A DNA stretch of 64,000 nt. It comes from Parietichytrium sp. I65-24A. Lineage: Eukaryota; Sar; Bigyra; Thraustochytrida; Thraustochytriidae. The stretch lies in contig BLSF01000024.1 of assembly GCA_012862575.1 (NCBI GenBank), forward strand, positions 498,081 through 562,080. The letters run 5' to 3'. Numbering within the stretch: the stretch's first letter is position 1; every line of letters starts with the position of its first letter. The notes under the pieces were generated by a model. It saw nothing but the letters and a program-made list of their open reading frames with translations. It made no database searches and was not told the DNA's origin. A program made the translations under genes and the position numbers. This document shows positions 10,032-19,735 of the stretch, in pieces.

Positions 10032-12827
10032 TTAAAAGTTCAAGAAGCGAAGAAACTCACGCCTGTCGATCACGCCATCACCATCAACATCCAAGCTGGA
10101 GACCAGAAGCTTGATTTCGTATTTGGTGAGAGCGTTGATAAGACCATCAGGGTCCTCGAGAAGAGCCTTCTTGAGCTCCTTGATACTGATCGTGCCGTTG
10201 CTGTTTGAGTCAGCAGCGGTAAAAATCTCTTTTGCATCCCAGTCAGCACCTTTACGCTGCTTGAGGACCTGGGCCGATCTGAGGGTCAGCTCAGAGAGGA
10301 ATGGGTCCACGGCAAGGATGGCACTGCTGGTATTGCGAGCCAGGTTGGAAGAACGGCGCTTTTCCTCTTCACTGAGACCCTCGTCGTCGCGCTCAAGAAG
10401 GAATATTTTGCGATGAATGTACTCCTGGCGCTCGAGTTGAATGTGAACATCCGTTGGGACGTCAGGGATGAGGTAGTCGACAACCTTTTTGATGGTGAGG
10501 ACCGCGGTGACAAAGAGGACCCACAACCACACTCGGCGATCAGGCTCGGCATCCACAAAGTCGGTGGTAAAGAGAATGACCGCTGCGTTGGAAACAACGG
10601 CAGCAAAGCCCATGATGGAGAAGACCGCCTGCCAGGTACCGAGGTCCTGAGCGGGAATGATGTCTGGGCGGCGGGAGAGAAGGCACACCTTGTAAGAGTC
10701 CACGCGCACCTCGAGCAAGTTGTTGAGGAGGGCGAGGAGCGGTGCAATCGGGAATGCACTGACAAAGAGAGTCACGTACCCGAATTGGATTGCGATCTCG
10801 AGCAAGTCGTCAAAGGTGGACTCGTATTGCTTGAGGTAGAGCTGATACTCTAGTGGAGACTTCATGCGCTGGCGCACGGCCGAGTCCTCAAGATTCACCT
10901 CGATATCGACCTTCTCTTCGTCTTCCGCAGCATCATCAATCTTTCCGGTGTGCATGCCAACCTTGTCGCCAACATCCTTGAGCTCGTCTCCGATCTTGTC
11001 GACTCCTTGCCTGAGGCGTTTCGCGTGTGCGCGCAAGTCGAGGAAGGCCATGACGCGTGCCATGATGATCGGGACGCCAATTTCCATGGTGTTGTTGACG
11101 ATGATTTGAGATGCAAAGATGATAAAGAGCGAATAGGTGAGCGCGCCGTAGCACTGGTCGGCGGCTACCACTTGGGATCTGTCAACCCCCACGAGCTCCT
11201 CGGCGTCTGCGATACAGTACTGTGCGACTCCAAAGATGTCTTGTCCACTCTTGATGAATGCCATGTAAGTGAGAGTCGCGTAGGAGTTGACCACAGAGAA
11301 GACGAACGTTTTGGTGATGAGGTGGTCCTCGTACTGGACGTCCGTGCGATGGTTCTCCCAGTCGTTGAGCTTTCTAGCAATGACCTTGTAGACATTTCCA
11401 AGGAGGATGATCACCACAGCGTTGACTACGAGAGCGATCTGCGGAGCTACCGAGGCGGGGATGATGCTAATGTTGAATGGAGAGGAAGGGGAGAGGATCA
11501 CTTTGAGAACGAGAATGCCTGCGATTGCAGCTACGACCACGGTGATCGCAAAGACGAGGACGGATGCGCTAACCAAGAGCTTTGCAAAAAAGCTGGTGCG
11601 GCTGTAATACTCGACTGGCTCTCCAGTGACGGGGCTTGGGATCACATGGGTTGCCTTGAACTCGACGCGGTTGTGCGCGTCCTGCTCGAAGTCGCTCATG
11701 CCCCAGGAAAGAGAGAGACGCGCTTGCTTGCGCTTCCAGAACTCGACCAAGAAAGAAGCCCACAAAGAGATGAAGAATGCGAAAAATGGGGCCTCCACGA
11801 CCTTGGTGTAGATGAAGGTTTCGAGCTCGACGGTCCCATCCGTTGTGTTGGTGGCGATAATGCGAGTTGCGTTTGAGCTGAGCACATTCCAAGAGCCAGT
11901 CTCTGCGTGGAGCGCGACGAGCTGGTGCAGGAAGATTGCGGACCCGATGAAGGCCACCGGCACGAGCCACAGAGTGTAGTGTCCGAGGAAAGCAAAGTAC
12001 AGAGCGATCTTTTCGCCCGCATAGTCGCGGATCATGTCCAGAGGCTGAGTCCATGGAGCGCCTTTGTTCCAAGTTTTAAAGAGCTTGTCAGGGGTGAGTT
12101 CCTTGGAAGTCTGGCGACTGGTACCGAGCTGCACGGGGTAGTTTGCGGTCAACTGGCCATCGAGCACCAGGCGCTTGAGGGAGAGGCCGGCGCCGAGCAC
12201 ACCGTGCTCTGGGTCCTTGGTGGCATCGCGCTCGATCGCCATCTTGCACAGGCGAATGCGGTCGGCAGGGCGAAGAAGACTGCCGTCTTCATATGTCTTG
12301 TAGACCTGCACGCCGTGGTCGTTTAAAATGCGCTTCTCCCAGGTGTCATTGTACTTGATGTGAAGGTTTTCCCACGGCGACATTGTTGTCTGCTTTTTGA
12401 TGAACGCAGCCGCCTCATTCTGGCTCATCTCCTTCCATTTGTTGGTCAGCCCGTCGCGCTTTGAAAAGTCATGGTGGATGTCGACGTTCCTGCTGTAAGG
12501 GTAGTCCAAGAAGATAGGTGAGCGCCCGTACGTCTCCACGTCCTTGTCGGACTCGCACACCTGCTTGATTGCAGCAGGGTCAAGCTTGAGTTTGTACCCA
12601 GCGATGTCGGCCTCGGTCAGCAGCCGCTTCTCCGTGGCGCCGACTTTGCAAAAGATGTTCTGCTTGGTGGAGCTGTAGAACAGCTGGTACTCCAGCTTGG
12701 CATTCCTCAGCCCCTCCAAAATCACGCTGCGCTCCTCCTCCAGATCCGACTCGCTCTTCTTCTTGTGCTTGGCCGGGAACACAATGCAATACAGCCACAC
12801 CACGCTCGACAGATCCACGTCCGCCAT
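10032..12827 (-). CDS. anoctamin (TMEM16) family channel/scramblase with C-terminal EF-hand pair
   Basis: A single-exon 931-residue protein. Residues 1-270 are the cytosolic anoctamin N-terminal region. About ten membrane segments follow from residue 275 (IALYFAFLGHYTLWLVP). The family core LVEFWKRKQARLSLSWGM, the motif LNDWENHRTD and the later hydrophobic segment QFGYVTLFVSAFPIAPLL with downstream EVRVDSYK are present. Anoctamins are Ca2+-activated chloride channels or lipid scramblases. Unusually, the C-terminus has two canonical EF-hand loops, starting DSNSNGTISIKE (residue 873) and DVDGDGVIDRRE (residue 913), which should give a second Ca2+ input. The start chosen is the ATG at 12827 (MADVDLSS); an upstream in-frame ATG at 12989 would add a repetitive stretch (VEIVEIVEI) that is more likely 5' UTR. 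Confidence 0.93.
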   Translation of the reverse strand: MADVDLSSVVWLYCIVFPAKHKKKSESDLEEERSVILEGLRNAKLEYQLFYSSTKQNIFCKVGATEKRLLTEADIAGYKLKLDPAAIKQVCESDKDVETYGRSPIFLDYPYSRNVDIHHDFSKRDGLTNKWKEMSQNEAAAFIKKQTTMSPWENLHIKYNDTWEKRILNDHGVQVYKTYEDGSLLRPADRIRLCKMAIERDATKDPEHGVLGAGLSLKRLVLDGQLTANYPVQLGTSRQTSKELTPDKLFKTWNKGAPWTQPLDMIRDYAGEKIALYFAFLGHYTLWLVPVAFIGSAIFLHQLVALHAETGSWNVLSSNATRIIATNTTDGTVELETFIYTKVVEAPFFAFFISLWASFLVEFWKRKQARLSLSWGMSDFEQDAHNRVEFKATHVIPSPVTGEPVEYYSRTSFFAKLLVSASVLVFAITVVVAAIAGILVLKVILSPSSPFNISIIPASVAPQIALVVNAVVIILLGNVYKVIARKLNDWENHRTDVQYEDHLITKTFVFSVVNSYATLTYMAFIKSGQDIFGVAQYCIADAEELVGVDRSQVVAADQCYGALTYSLFIIFASQIIVNNTMEIGVPIIMARVMAFLDLRAHAKRLRQGVDKIGDELKDVGDKVGMHTGKIDDAAEDEEKVDIEVNLEDSAVRQRMKSPLEYQLYLKQYESTFDDLLEIAIQFGYVTLFVSAFPIAPLLALLNNLLEVRVDSYKVCLLSRRPDIIPAQDLGTWQAVFSIMGFAAVVSNAAVILFTTDFVDAEPDRRVWLWVLFVTAVLTIKKVVDYLIPDVPTDVHIQLERQEYIHRKIFLLERDDEGLSEEEKRRSSNLARNTSSAILAVDPFLSELTLRSAQVLKQRKGADWDAKEIFTAADSNSNGTISIKELKKALLEDPDGLINALTKYEIKLLVSSLDVDGDGVIDRREFLRFLNF

Positions 12828-12949
12828 CTCACCAATCTCAACGATCTCAACGATCTCGACGATCTCCCTTTCCACAACTGTGCCACCAGAGACAGTCAAG
12901 CTGTTGACGATACACTCGAACACTCCGCGCGCAAGAGAGAGAGAGGCAC

Positions 12950-12959
12950 TCACAGTCAA
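12950..12959 (-). promoter_or_regulatory. recurrent TTGACTGTGA motif
   Basis: Exact motif on the same strand as the anoctamin gene, about 120 bp upstream of its chosen ATG. A second copy is at 13457-13466 on the opposite strand. Confidence 0.4.
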
Positions 12960-13456
12960 TGCATATATGCATATGTCCAATATGCACATGCACAACCAGA
13001 GAGAGAGAGTGAGAGAGAGAGATGGATTGGTAGAGGTGGATATTGGTAGATATATAGGGAGAGCTAGCAGCAGGTAGTTAGCGAGTTAGCGAGTTTGTTA
13101 GCGACGGGCTACGGAGCATTACGCTGGTGTGCGATGGGCTCTCTTGGCGCTCTTGGCTCTCTTGGCTCTCTCGCTAAGTTATTCTCTCGCTCCGAGTCGC
13201 TCTTACGTTGTCGTTGTCTGTTGATTTTTGAGAGACAGTGGCTGACTGCTCTCTCTCGGCAGTGGCGAGATCTACGAGTTGGCTTTTTTGTTGTTGTTTG
13301 TGGACTGCTTTTTAAGCGAAGAACACGCACTGTCAATGTGCTGTCGAAGACACTGCAGTCTATTGCTTCACATTGATTGATTGATTGATTAGACTTGGAG
13401 AAATCTGGCTCGTATTTCACTTTGTTGCTCTTCTCTTCGAGTGCATTTCGTTTGGA

Positions 13457-13466
13457 TTGACTGTGA
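13457..13466 (+). promoter_or_regulatory. recurrent TTGACTGTGA motif
   Basis: Exact copy of the recurrent 10-mer in the spacer upstream of the anoctamin gene, about 630 bp from its ATG. Confidence 0.3.
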
Positions 13467-14218
13467 ACAAAATAAAAAATACAAAATGGATGTGAAACCT
13501 TTCACAAATCCTGGCAAGTGTTTCCTTCCTTTCCTAGGCATTCATTACCCCTATTATAATGACTAATTGGACACTAAGTCCGGGCTAAAAGAGGATTACC
13601 GGAAAAGGCTAAGCGACGTAGCTCTGCTCTCACGAGTGTGTGTGTACAGTGCACGTTTCATTAGCGCTGCTGAGTAGAAACCCTTACCACGGCCAGTGTG
13701 CACATCTACTTAAAAATCTTAGTGTCTTCGAACTGCCAGCTGCTACGAGTGCTATGCTACTGGGCAACTGCGACCATTAGTCTTAATTAGGGAATCAGTA
13801 ATCTTGGTGTGCACTGCGTCTCAAAGGCAAGGTGGCTATGGAATACGGTAGTGGAGGGGTAAGGCGAAATTTGGACCATTTGGGTAGTTCTAAGGTTTCA
13901 AGTGGCGATTGAATAGGAGGTGCGGAAGGTAGGCCTTGGGGAGAGAAAGAGCCAGATGATGATGAACGTACTGTCAATCATTTTGAACTTGAAAGATACG
14001 AATCACAGCAGTCACAGTACTAGTGAGATTGTTCAGTTTCCGAACGTTTCTTCCTTTTATTTTTTGTTGCTATGTTTTTGTACAGAAGAATGTGAGAAGT
14101 ATGAAATGTAGATTTGGAACCTAATGAACGCAAGCAAGAAGCCGGAGTACACTACCGCGCCGCTACCTACTCGCCTAATCTCTGTGCGTTTCCTCCCGCC
14201 ACTGCATTTCCGAACTGT

Positions 14219-14510
14219 TCTTTTTTCTTCCTTTTCTTTGGGGGACCTTGACGTGAGAGCATTATCATTTGCCCTAAGTGACATAATAGGCAAACACCCA
14301 GGATTGGCGCCGTTTTGGCACCAAATCTCACCAAATCCACCAAATCTGCTCGAATGAGAACAAAGGAACGATTCTCTGGAATTATAAATAGTGAGGTACT
14401 CAGTACCGGTACTGTACCAGTAGTGAGGAGTTGGAGGCTGTGATAACTGTGATACGAGGTTATGACATGTTCACAAAGTTCACAACCAGGGAAACTTTGA
14501 AAATAAAACT
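14219..14510. repeat. dispersed repeat, also present at 22.86-23.3 kb
   Basis: Two blocks match the region around 22861-23290 in the same order. One is at 14219-14301 (pyrimidine tract, then a core including GACGTGAGAGCATTA and ATAATAGGCAAA). The other is at 14391-14510 (GTGAGGTACTCAGTACCGG to CACAACCAGGGAAACTT). The DNA between the blocks differs. The repeat lies just downstream of a helicase relic here, and just downstream of another element-derived frame at 23.3 kb, so it may be the 3' part of one mobile-element family. Confidence 0.7.
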
Positions 14511-14534
14511 TTGAAGAGCCGCCGGGCCAGAAGG

Positions 14535-15675
14535 TTAGCTCGCTTTAGCAGAGTAAGCTGTTGCTCTGCACAGATGGATGAGGCGTTGATTCCAGGCGAA
14601 GAATATGATGGCTTTCAACACCCACGACTTGCCTGCGCCAGGGGCGGCGTTGATGCACACGTGCAAAGGCGCGGGGCATTGAAAGCAGTTGGGGTTTTGC
14701 AGGAATCGTTTGAGACTCAAAGCGTACTCTGCAAAGACCACAGCCAAAATTGCTCCTTGGTCAGTGTAAAGATCTGTGCTGCGCTCTCCGCGGTCATGTA
14801 CGGCTGGATTGGCCTTGATGGATGGTCCAAGGAGGGACTTTGCTCGGCATATTCCGTGGCCGGAACAGAGTTGTCCAGCGCCGCAGCGACCAGCGATTCC
14901 ATTTTTTGCCACTGGGCGGGGTCGAGCGTTCGTGCAAAGTCGGCTTCTTGATTGGGTTTCAACCATTTCCGGATCTCGCTGCTGCGTTCTTGTACACTAA
15001 AAACTGGCGTGAGCTCCTGCGGATCAGTTTTGTGCATTCTCTGATAGATTTTGCCGAGCTTTTGCTCTTCTCTGCTGGAAGCTTCGGGAACGTGGCGTGT
15101 TGTCTCATCCGCAGCTCCAACCATACATTCCTCTGTGTCGTCGCACATTGGCGTGTCACCAAGGTTACGCAGTTGCTGTGTATCGTGAGGAACTCCAAAG
15201 TATTCAAACCGAGCCTGTACGTAGTTCTGGATAGCCTGTGCGCCTTCTTTTGCCCATGTTGACTTTATGCTCGGAGCGTGAGTGCTGGTGGCGTCATGTT
15301 CTGTCAAATATTCGACTTCTTCGTCTATGATATCAAGAATGGCTTCCTGTTCCACCAAGTCTCGTTCCTGTTGGAATTTGTTGTAAAAGTCGATGTCCTC
15401 ATCAATGCAATTGTCTTCCGAGTTGGCATCAGCATCGTCTTCGATACCGTTCCTCTCTTGTCTACCTGTTTCGAGTGGGCCTTCGCGAGTTTCTCGGCTT
15501 GCTCGGAAAGAAGAATGTTGTGGACTAGCCTTTGTACCCACTTATTCTGCATCGCACCCACCTTGTAGCTTTGAATCTGTTGCATGGTAATCGGCTTATT
15601 GGTGCTAAAATGCTGAGCGGCCATGCTGAGCGGCCATTGGGGACGCGATTGTCGCAATAAATAAGTCAAAAACAA
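14535..15675 (-). pseudogene. PIF1-like helicase relic, broken across three frames
   Basis: Read on the minus strand, three overlapping open frames follow one another. The first (15675-15325) has MQQIQSYKVGAMQNKWVQR and an alpha-helical continuation. The second (15541-14717) has an acidic region ending in the helicase-like TAESAAQIFTLTKEQ. The third (14966-14535) has AEYALSLKRFLQNPN and the Walker A motif NAAPGAGKSWVLKAI followed by a stop. This order, a TKEQ lead-in followed within about 50 residues by a Walker A loop, is that of PIF1-like helicases found in mobile elements and large DNA viruses. At least two frameshifts and loss of everything after motif I show it is dead. I cannot tell a Helitron-type source from a viral one. 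Confidence 0.65.
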
Positions 15676-16317
15676 GTTTGTCCTCAGACCTGGGAATTTT
15701 CCACGTGATTGGAACGTTCATCTCCGAAACCCAGGAGAAGTTACATTCTGTAAGAAGGACTGCAAGGCAAAGTACTAAACCGAAAACGTTCAAGGCCGGG
15801 CCGGCAAAACGCGGTGACGATACGAAAGACGACATTGTGCTTTCGGATCCAAGTCCACCCAAAATGAGAAAGACACCAAAAGAGGTCAAGGGACTTGAGG
15901 ACAAAAAACTTCATGACTTGGAAAGACGCATTTGCGAAGCAATGAGAAACCAAATCAACCACGCAATTCAAATATTGGCAAAGTCCTCGAAAGGCAATTC
16001 ATCAAGTACTCACGGCGAAGAAAATGTTCAGGACCTTCCCGAGCAGACAGTCGTTGATATGGCGCCGCCCATGCAGTTCTCCCATCCACTAGACTTGGAC
16101 GAGCGTTCTTCAAATTCGGGAGATGACGTACAGGCAACGTACAGGGTCAGCGTCGGACAACAACGTTTCTACTAGATCGATCACCTTGTTGCTCCAACTC
16201 TATGACATGGAGTACTAGTATATGGCCTTAGTGCACACTTCAGTGTAGTAGGAGAGGCACGTTCCAGGAACGTTTGTGTAATGTTCCTGGGTTCCCGGAT
16301 GAGATCTTTCACGAGGG
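15676..16317 (+). other. unassigned stretch with a 165-codon open frame
   Basis: A frame at 15678-16175 is open but begins at TTG. Its highly charged product (stretches such as KKLHDLERRICEAMRNQINHA) matches nothing I recognise. It lies head to head with the helicase relic and may be another piece of the same element. Near 16258-16293 are short palindromes of the type CGTTCC-A-GGAACG; similar ones occur near 23,770-23,820. Confidence 0.3.
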
Positions 16318-16332
16318 ACAAAAACCCTCTCG

Positions 16333-16662
16333 ATGCCAAACCAGGCTCTGCACTCTTTGCAATGCCATGTGCGAGGCATAGCCAACGCACACAATGTCGA
16401 CGTACTAGACCGCCCGATCGAGGCAAAATTTCAGTATGAAGAAGAGAAGCGTGTGGACAGAGGCTTCGAGATCCAAACGCTTAACACACTTGCAGACGAC
16501 AAGCAGAAGGACTTTTTTCAGCACGCCAAACTTGACGACTTTATGGTCACAGATGACTTCGCCAACTGCCTATCCCTTGCACATCGAGATGATCATCTCT
16601 ACTGGCCGCCAGGACAAACTCACTTGGTTCCAGTCCGACAAGGCAAATTCAACTTGTTATAA
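16333..16662 (+). pseudogene. fragment of dispersed element protein (KDFFQ/DDFANRLSLAH domain)
   Basis: The 109-residue frame ends with a domain seen also at 18033-18362, 23343-23669 (minus) and 55209-55556 (minus). Shared landmarks are LADDKQKDFFQHAKLDDFM, DDFANCLSLAHRD and LYWPPGQ. Nucleotide similarity to the 55-kb copy is about 88% by eye and continues past the stop codon, so these are recent copies of one mobile sequence. The part upstream of residue 45 does not match the other copies, so it is probably a truncated remnant. Function unknown. Confidence 0.6.
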
Positions 16663-16761
16663 CAACCAACGCTTCACTCGATCATCAACATTCACGTCAA
16701 CTCAAATTTCTTTTCATCAACAAAACCTATGTCACTTCCATCGAAATTCAGGGATCCTGTC

Positions 16762-16798
16762 CCCGCAGCGCACTTCTGGTTGCGGGCGGCCCGCCCGC
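16762..16798 (+). repeat. GC-rich hairpin at 3' end of the dispersed element
   Basis: The stem GCGGGCG-GCC-CGCCCGC (16782-16798) is preceded by a CCCGCA that can alternatively pair with TGCGGG. The same structure follows the stop codon of the related fragments at 18477-18493 and 55078-55094 (minus). Sequence identity between the 16-kb and 55-kb copies stops within a few bases after the hairpin, so it marks or lies next to the element's 3' terminus. Confidence 0.6.
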
Positions 16799-17522
16799 TT
16801 GACTTTAAGTTTCGTCTTTTCTTCCACTATCTCTCTAAGCACGCTCGGTATACTGTCAGTTCGAACCGTCGTAGCAGTGGCGTTGGATGAGGATACCACT
16901 GGCAATGCACGCACTATGCACGCGTACAAGTAGTAGAGGTACGAGTACTGAGTACAACGGAATCTCCATCGCCAAACCTGGCCTCTTCTAATCTCTTGAT
17001 CAGTGAAAGTGATAAGTGATGACGCATAAGCAGAAGTGTGCCCCTGCTTAGTGGAGGTTAGCCCCTGCTTAGTGGGGGTTATCAGAAGGAAGGTACTCAG
17101 TGCCGACAATAGTAGTACTCATTACTCAGTACTCACGGCTAGGACTGCTAGGACAGCAGCGGCACTAGAATTCACCGTCATTAGGATTGTTGACTAACCA
17201 CTGCAGTAGCACACTGAATCAGGACGGTAGTTGCTTCATAGCGTAGCATCGCATAGACATAGACATAGAAAGACAGTGAGTGAGAAAGAGGTGTGTAGCT
17301 GGGGAGAGCGATAGTGCCACTCTATCAAGCTCTACTCTATCTCTACTAGTAGAGAGTGCCACAGTTTTCACAGTTTGGGTTGCCAGCCGTGAGCGACTTG
17401 CGAAAGTGGGATGGATGCAAGTCTCCCGCAATCCTTGCAGACCCCAATTGAACCATTTGGAGGAAGGACGGAGAGAGCGACACGACAATAAGAAAAGAGG
17501 ACTGGATAGGGCAAAATAGAAA

Positions 17523-18016
17523 ATGCGTGTTGCTGTAGCTGTTGCTGTTGCGGCGCTCGTGGTGAGCGCGAGTGCACAACACAGGCATGTTGCGCGAGAC
17601 TTGGTTGTGTGGGGCACCGACGCGCAAATTGGCTCGCTGCCAGGACAACTCGGCACCGAGCCAGTCGTTAAAGCCGTTTCAACGGATTGGGCTTTCTTGG
17701 CGCTCAAGAACGATAGTACCTTGGTGTTGTGGGGAAATATGGCACCAAGTACTTCCGTTGTAAGATATCATCCAAGTTCAGCAGGTGAAACTGATTTGTT
17801 CCACACGCAATTGGGCGAGATTGACAAGATGGCAGCAACCGCCGATTCGTTTGCAGTTACCACGAGATACAAGCCGGACGGGTCCGCGCGGGAACGCCAT
17901 CTTTTGTATCGCTGGGGTGGACATTATAAACGAGAGAGGGCAGTGTATCTCTTCGACAGTCCTGTTCTTGACATGGAAATTCTCACAACTTCCAATTCCT
18001 TTGGAGTGCTTCATGA
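17523..18016 (+). pseudogene. truncated first copy of the RCC1-like surface protein gene (probable assembly duplicate)
   Basis: The first 164 codons are nearly identical to those of the complete gene at 19242, including the signal peptide MRVAVAVAVAALVVSASA, with one visible substitution (Pro to Ser in the complete gene, in NMAPSTSV/NMASSTSV). The copy breaks at the N in 18017 and runs into element DNA. It is best read as the start of the other allele and not as a real broken gene. Confidence 0.8.
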
Positions 18017-18017
18017 N
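18017..18017. other. single ambiguous base at an assembly join
   Basis: The only N in the window sits exactly at the junction between the two copies of the 1.7-kb duplication. This points to a contig join of two haplotypes. Confidence 0.9.
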
Positions 18018-19735
18018 ACAAAAACCCTCTCGATGCCAAACCAGGCTCTGCACTCTTTGCAATGCCATGTGCGAGGCATAGCCAACGCACACAATGTCGA
18101 CGTACTAGACCGCCCGATCGAGGCAAAATTTCAGTATGAAGAAGAGAAGCGTGTGGACAGAGGCTTCGAGATCCAAACGCTTAACACACTTGCAGACGAC
18201 AAGCAGAAGGACTTTTTTCAGCACGCCAAACTTGACGACTTTATGGTCACAGATGACTTCGCCAACTGCCTATCCCTTGCACATCGAGATGATCATCTCT
18301 ACTGGCCGCCAGGACAAACTCACTTGGTTCCAGTCCGACAAGGCAAATTCAACTTGTTATAACAACCAACGCTTCACTCGATCATCAACATTCACGTCAA
18401 CTCAAATTTCTTTTCATCAACAAAACCTATGTCACTTCCATCGAAATTCAGGGATCCTGTCCCCGCACTTCTGGTTGCGGGCGGCCCGCCCGCTTGACTT
18501 TAAGTTTCGTCTTTTCTTCCACTATCTCTCTAAGCACGCTCGGTATACTGTCAGTTCGAACCGTCGTAGCAGTGGCGTTGGATGAGGATACCACTGGCAA
18601 TGCACGCACTATGCACGCGTACAAGTAGTAGAGGTACGAGTACTGAGTACAACGGAATCTCCATCCACCATTCATTGAACAAACCCATCGCCAAACCTGG
18701 CCTCTTCTAATCTCTTGATCAGTGAAAGTGATAAGTGATGACGCATAAGCAGAAGTGTGCCCCTGCTTAGTGGAGGTTAGCCCCTGCTTAGTGGGGGTTA
18801 TCAGAAGGAAGGTACTCAGTGCCGACAATAGTAGTACTCATTACTCAGTACTCACGGCTAGGACTGCTAGGACAGCAGCGGCACTAGAATTCACCGTCAT
18901 TAGGATTGTTGACTAACCACTGCGGTAGCACACTGAATCAGGACGGTAGTTGCTTCATAGCGTAGCATCGCATAGACATAGACATAGAAAGACAGTGAGT
19001 GAGAAAGAGGTGTGTAGCTGGGGAGAGCGATAGTGCCACTCTATCAAGCTCTACTCTATCTCTACTAGTAGAGAGTGCCACAGTTTTCACAGTTTGGGTT
19101 GCCAGCCGTGAGCGACTTGCGAAAGTGGGATGGATGCAAGTCTCCCGCAATCCTTGCAGACCCCAATTGAACCATTTGGAGGAAGGACGGAGAGAGCGAC
19201 ACGACAATAAGAAAAGAGGACTGGATAGGGCAAAATAGAAAATGCGTGTTGCTGTAGCTGTTGCTGTTGCGGCGCTCGTGGTGAGCGCGAGTGCACAACA
19301 CAGGCATGTTGCGCGAGACTTGGTTGTGTGGGGCACCGACGCGCAAATTGGCTCGCTGCCAGGACAACTCGGCACCGAGCCAGTCGTTAAAGCCGTTTCA
19401 ACGGATTGGGCTTTCTTGGCGCTCAAGAACGATAGTACCTTGGTGTTGTGGGGAAATATGGCATCAAGTACTTCCGTTGTAAGATATCATCCAAGTTCAG
19501 CAGGTGAAACTGATTTGTTCCACACGCAATTGGGCGAGATTGACAAGATGGCAGCAACCGCCGATTCGTTTGCAGTTACCACGAGATACAAGCCGGACGG
19601 GTCCGCGCGGGAACGCCATCTTTTGTATCGCTGGGGTGGACATTATAAACGAGAGAGGGCAGTGTATCTCTTCGACAGTCCTGTTCTTGACATGGAAATT
19701 CTCACAACTTCCAATTCCTTTGGAGTGCTTCATGA
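18018..19735 (+). repeat. copy B of the 1.7-kb direct duplication
   Basis: Second copy of 16318-18016, 1718 bp long because of the 24-bp insertion near 18665 and the 5-bp deletion near 18467. Unlike copy A it continues without interruption into the full-length RCC1-like gene, so this is the intact haplotype. Confidence 0.85.
18033..18362 (+). pseudogene. second copy of the element protein fragment
   Basis: Identical in protein sequence to the fragment at 16333-16662 (offset 1700). Because of the assembly join it is fused in frame, through the N, to the truncated signal-peptide gene starting at 17523. That fusion should not be taken as a real protein. Confidence 0.7.

Larger units (their letters stand above)
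12828..14218. other. 5' flank of anoctamin gene and spacer
   Basis: No gene is supported. The first 250 bp carry a repeated TCTCAACGA unit and GA-rich tracts (about 12936-13022). Two exact TTGACTGTGA motifs lie at 12950-12959 (minus) and 13457-13466 (plus). Several GATT tetranucleotide repeats occur near 13375-13390. Confidence 0.45.
16318..18016 (+). repeat. copy A of a 1.7-kb direct duplication
   Basis: Nearly identical to 18018-19735, with a constant offset of 1700 for the first 450 bp. The differences I see are a 5-bp insertion in copy A near 16766, a 24-bp insertion in copy B near 18665, and single-base changes (for example ACC/ATC at 17754/19463). The copy ends abruptly at the N at 18017, in mid-codon of the RCC1-like gene. 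This is the signature of two alleles laid end to end, not a biological tandem repeat. Confidence 0.85.

Noticed and set aside
10950-11876. 308-codon plus-strand frame inside the anoctamin gene
   Set aside because: Antisense shadow of a well-supported conserved gene; composition is that of reversed codons.
17523-18362. 279-codon frame fusing a signal peptide to the element domain
   Set aside because: The fusion passes through the N at the haplotype join, so it is an assembly artefact.
16318-19735. True tandem duplication of a surface-protein gene promoter
   Set aside because: The N exactly at the break, the mid-codon end and allele-like differences favour an assembly duplicate.
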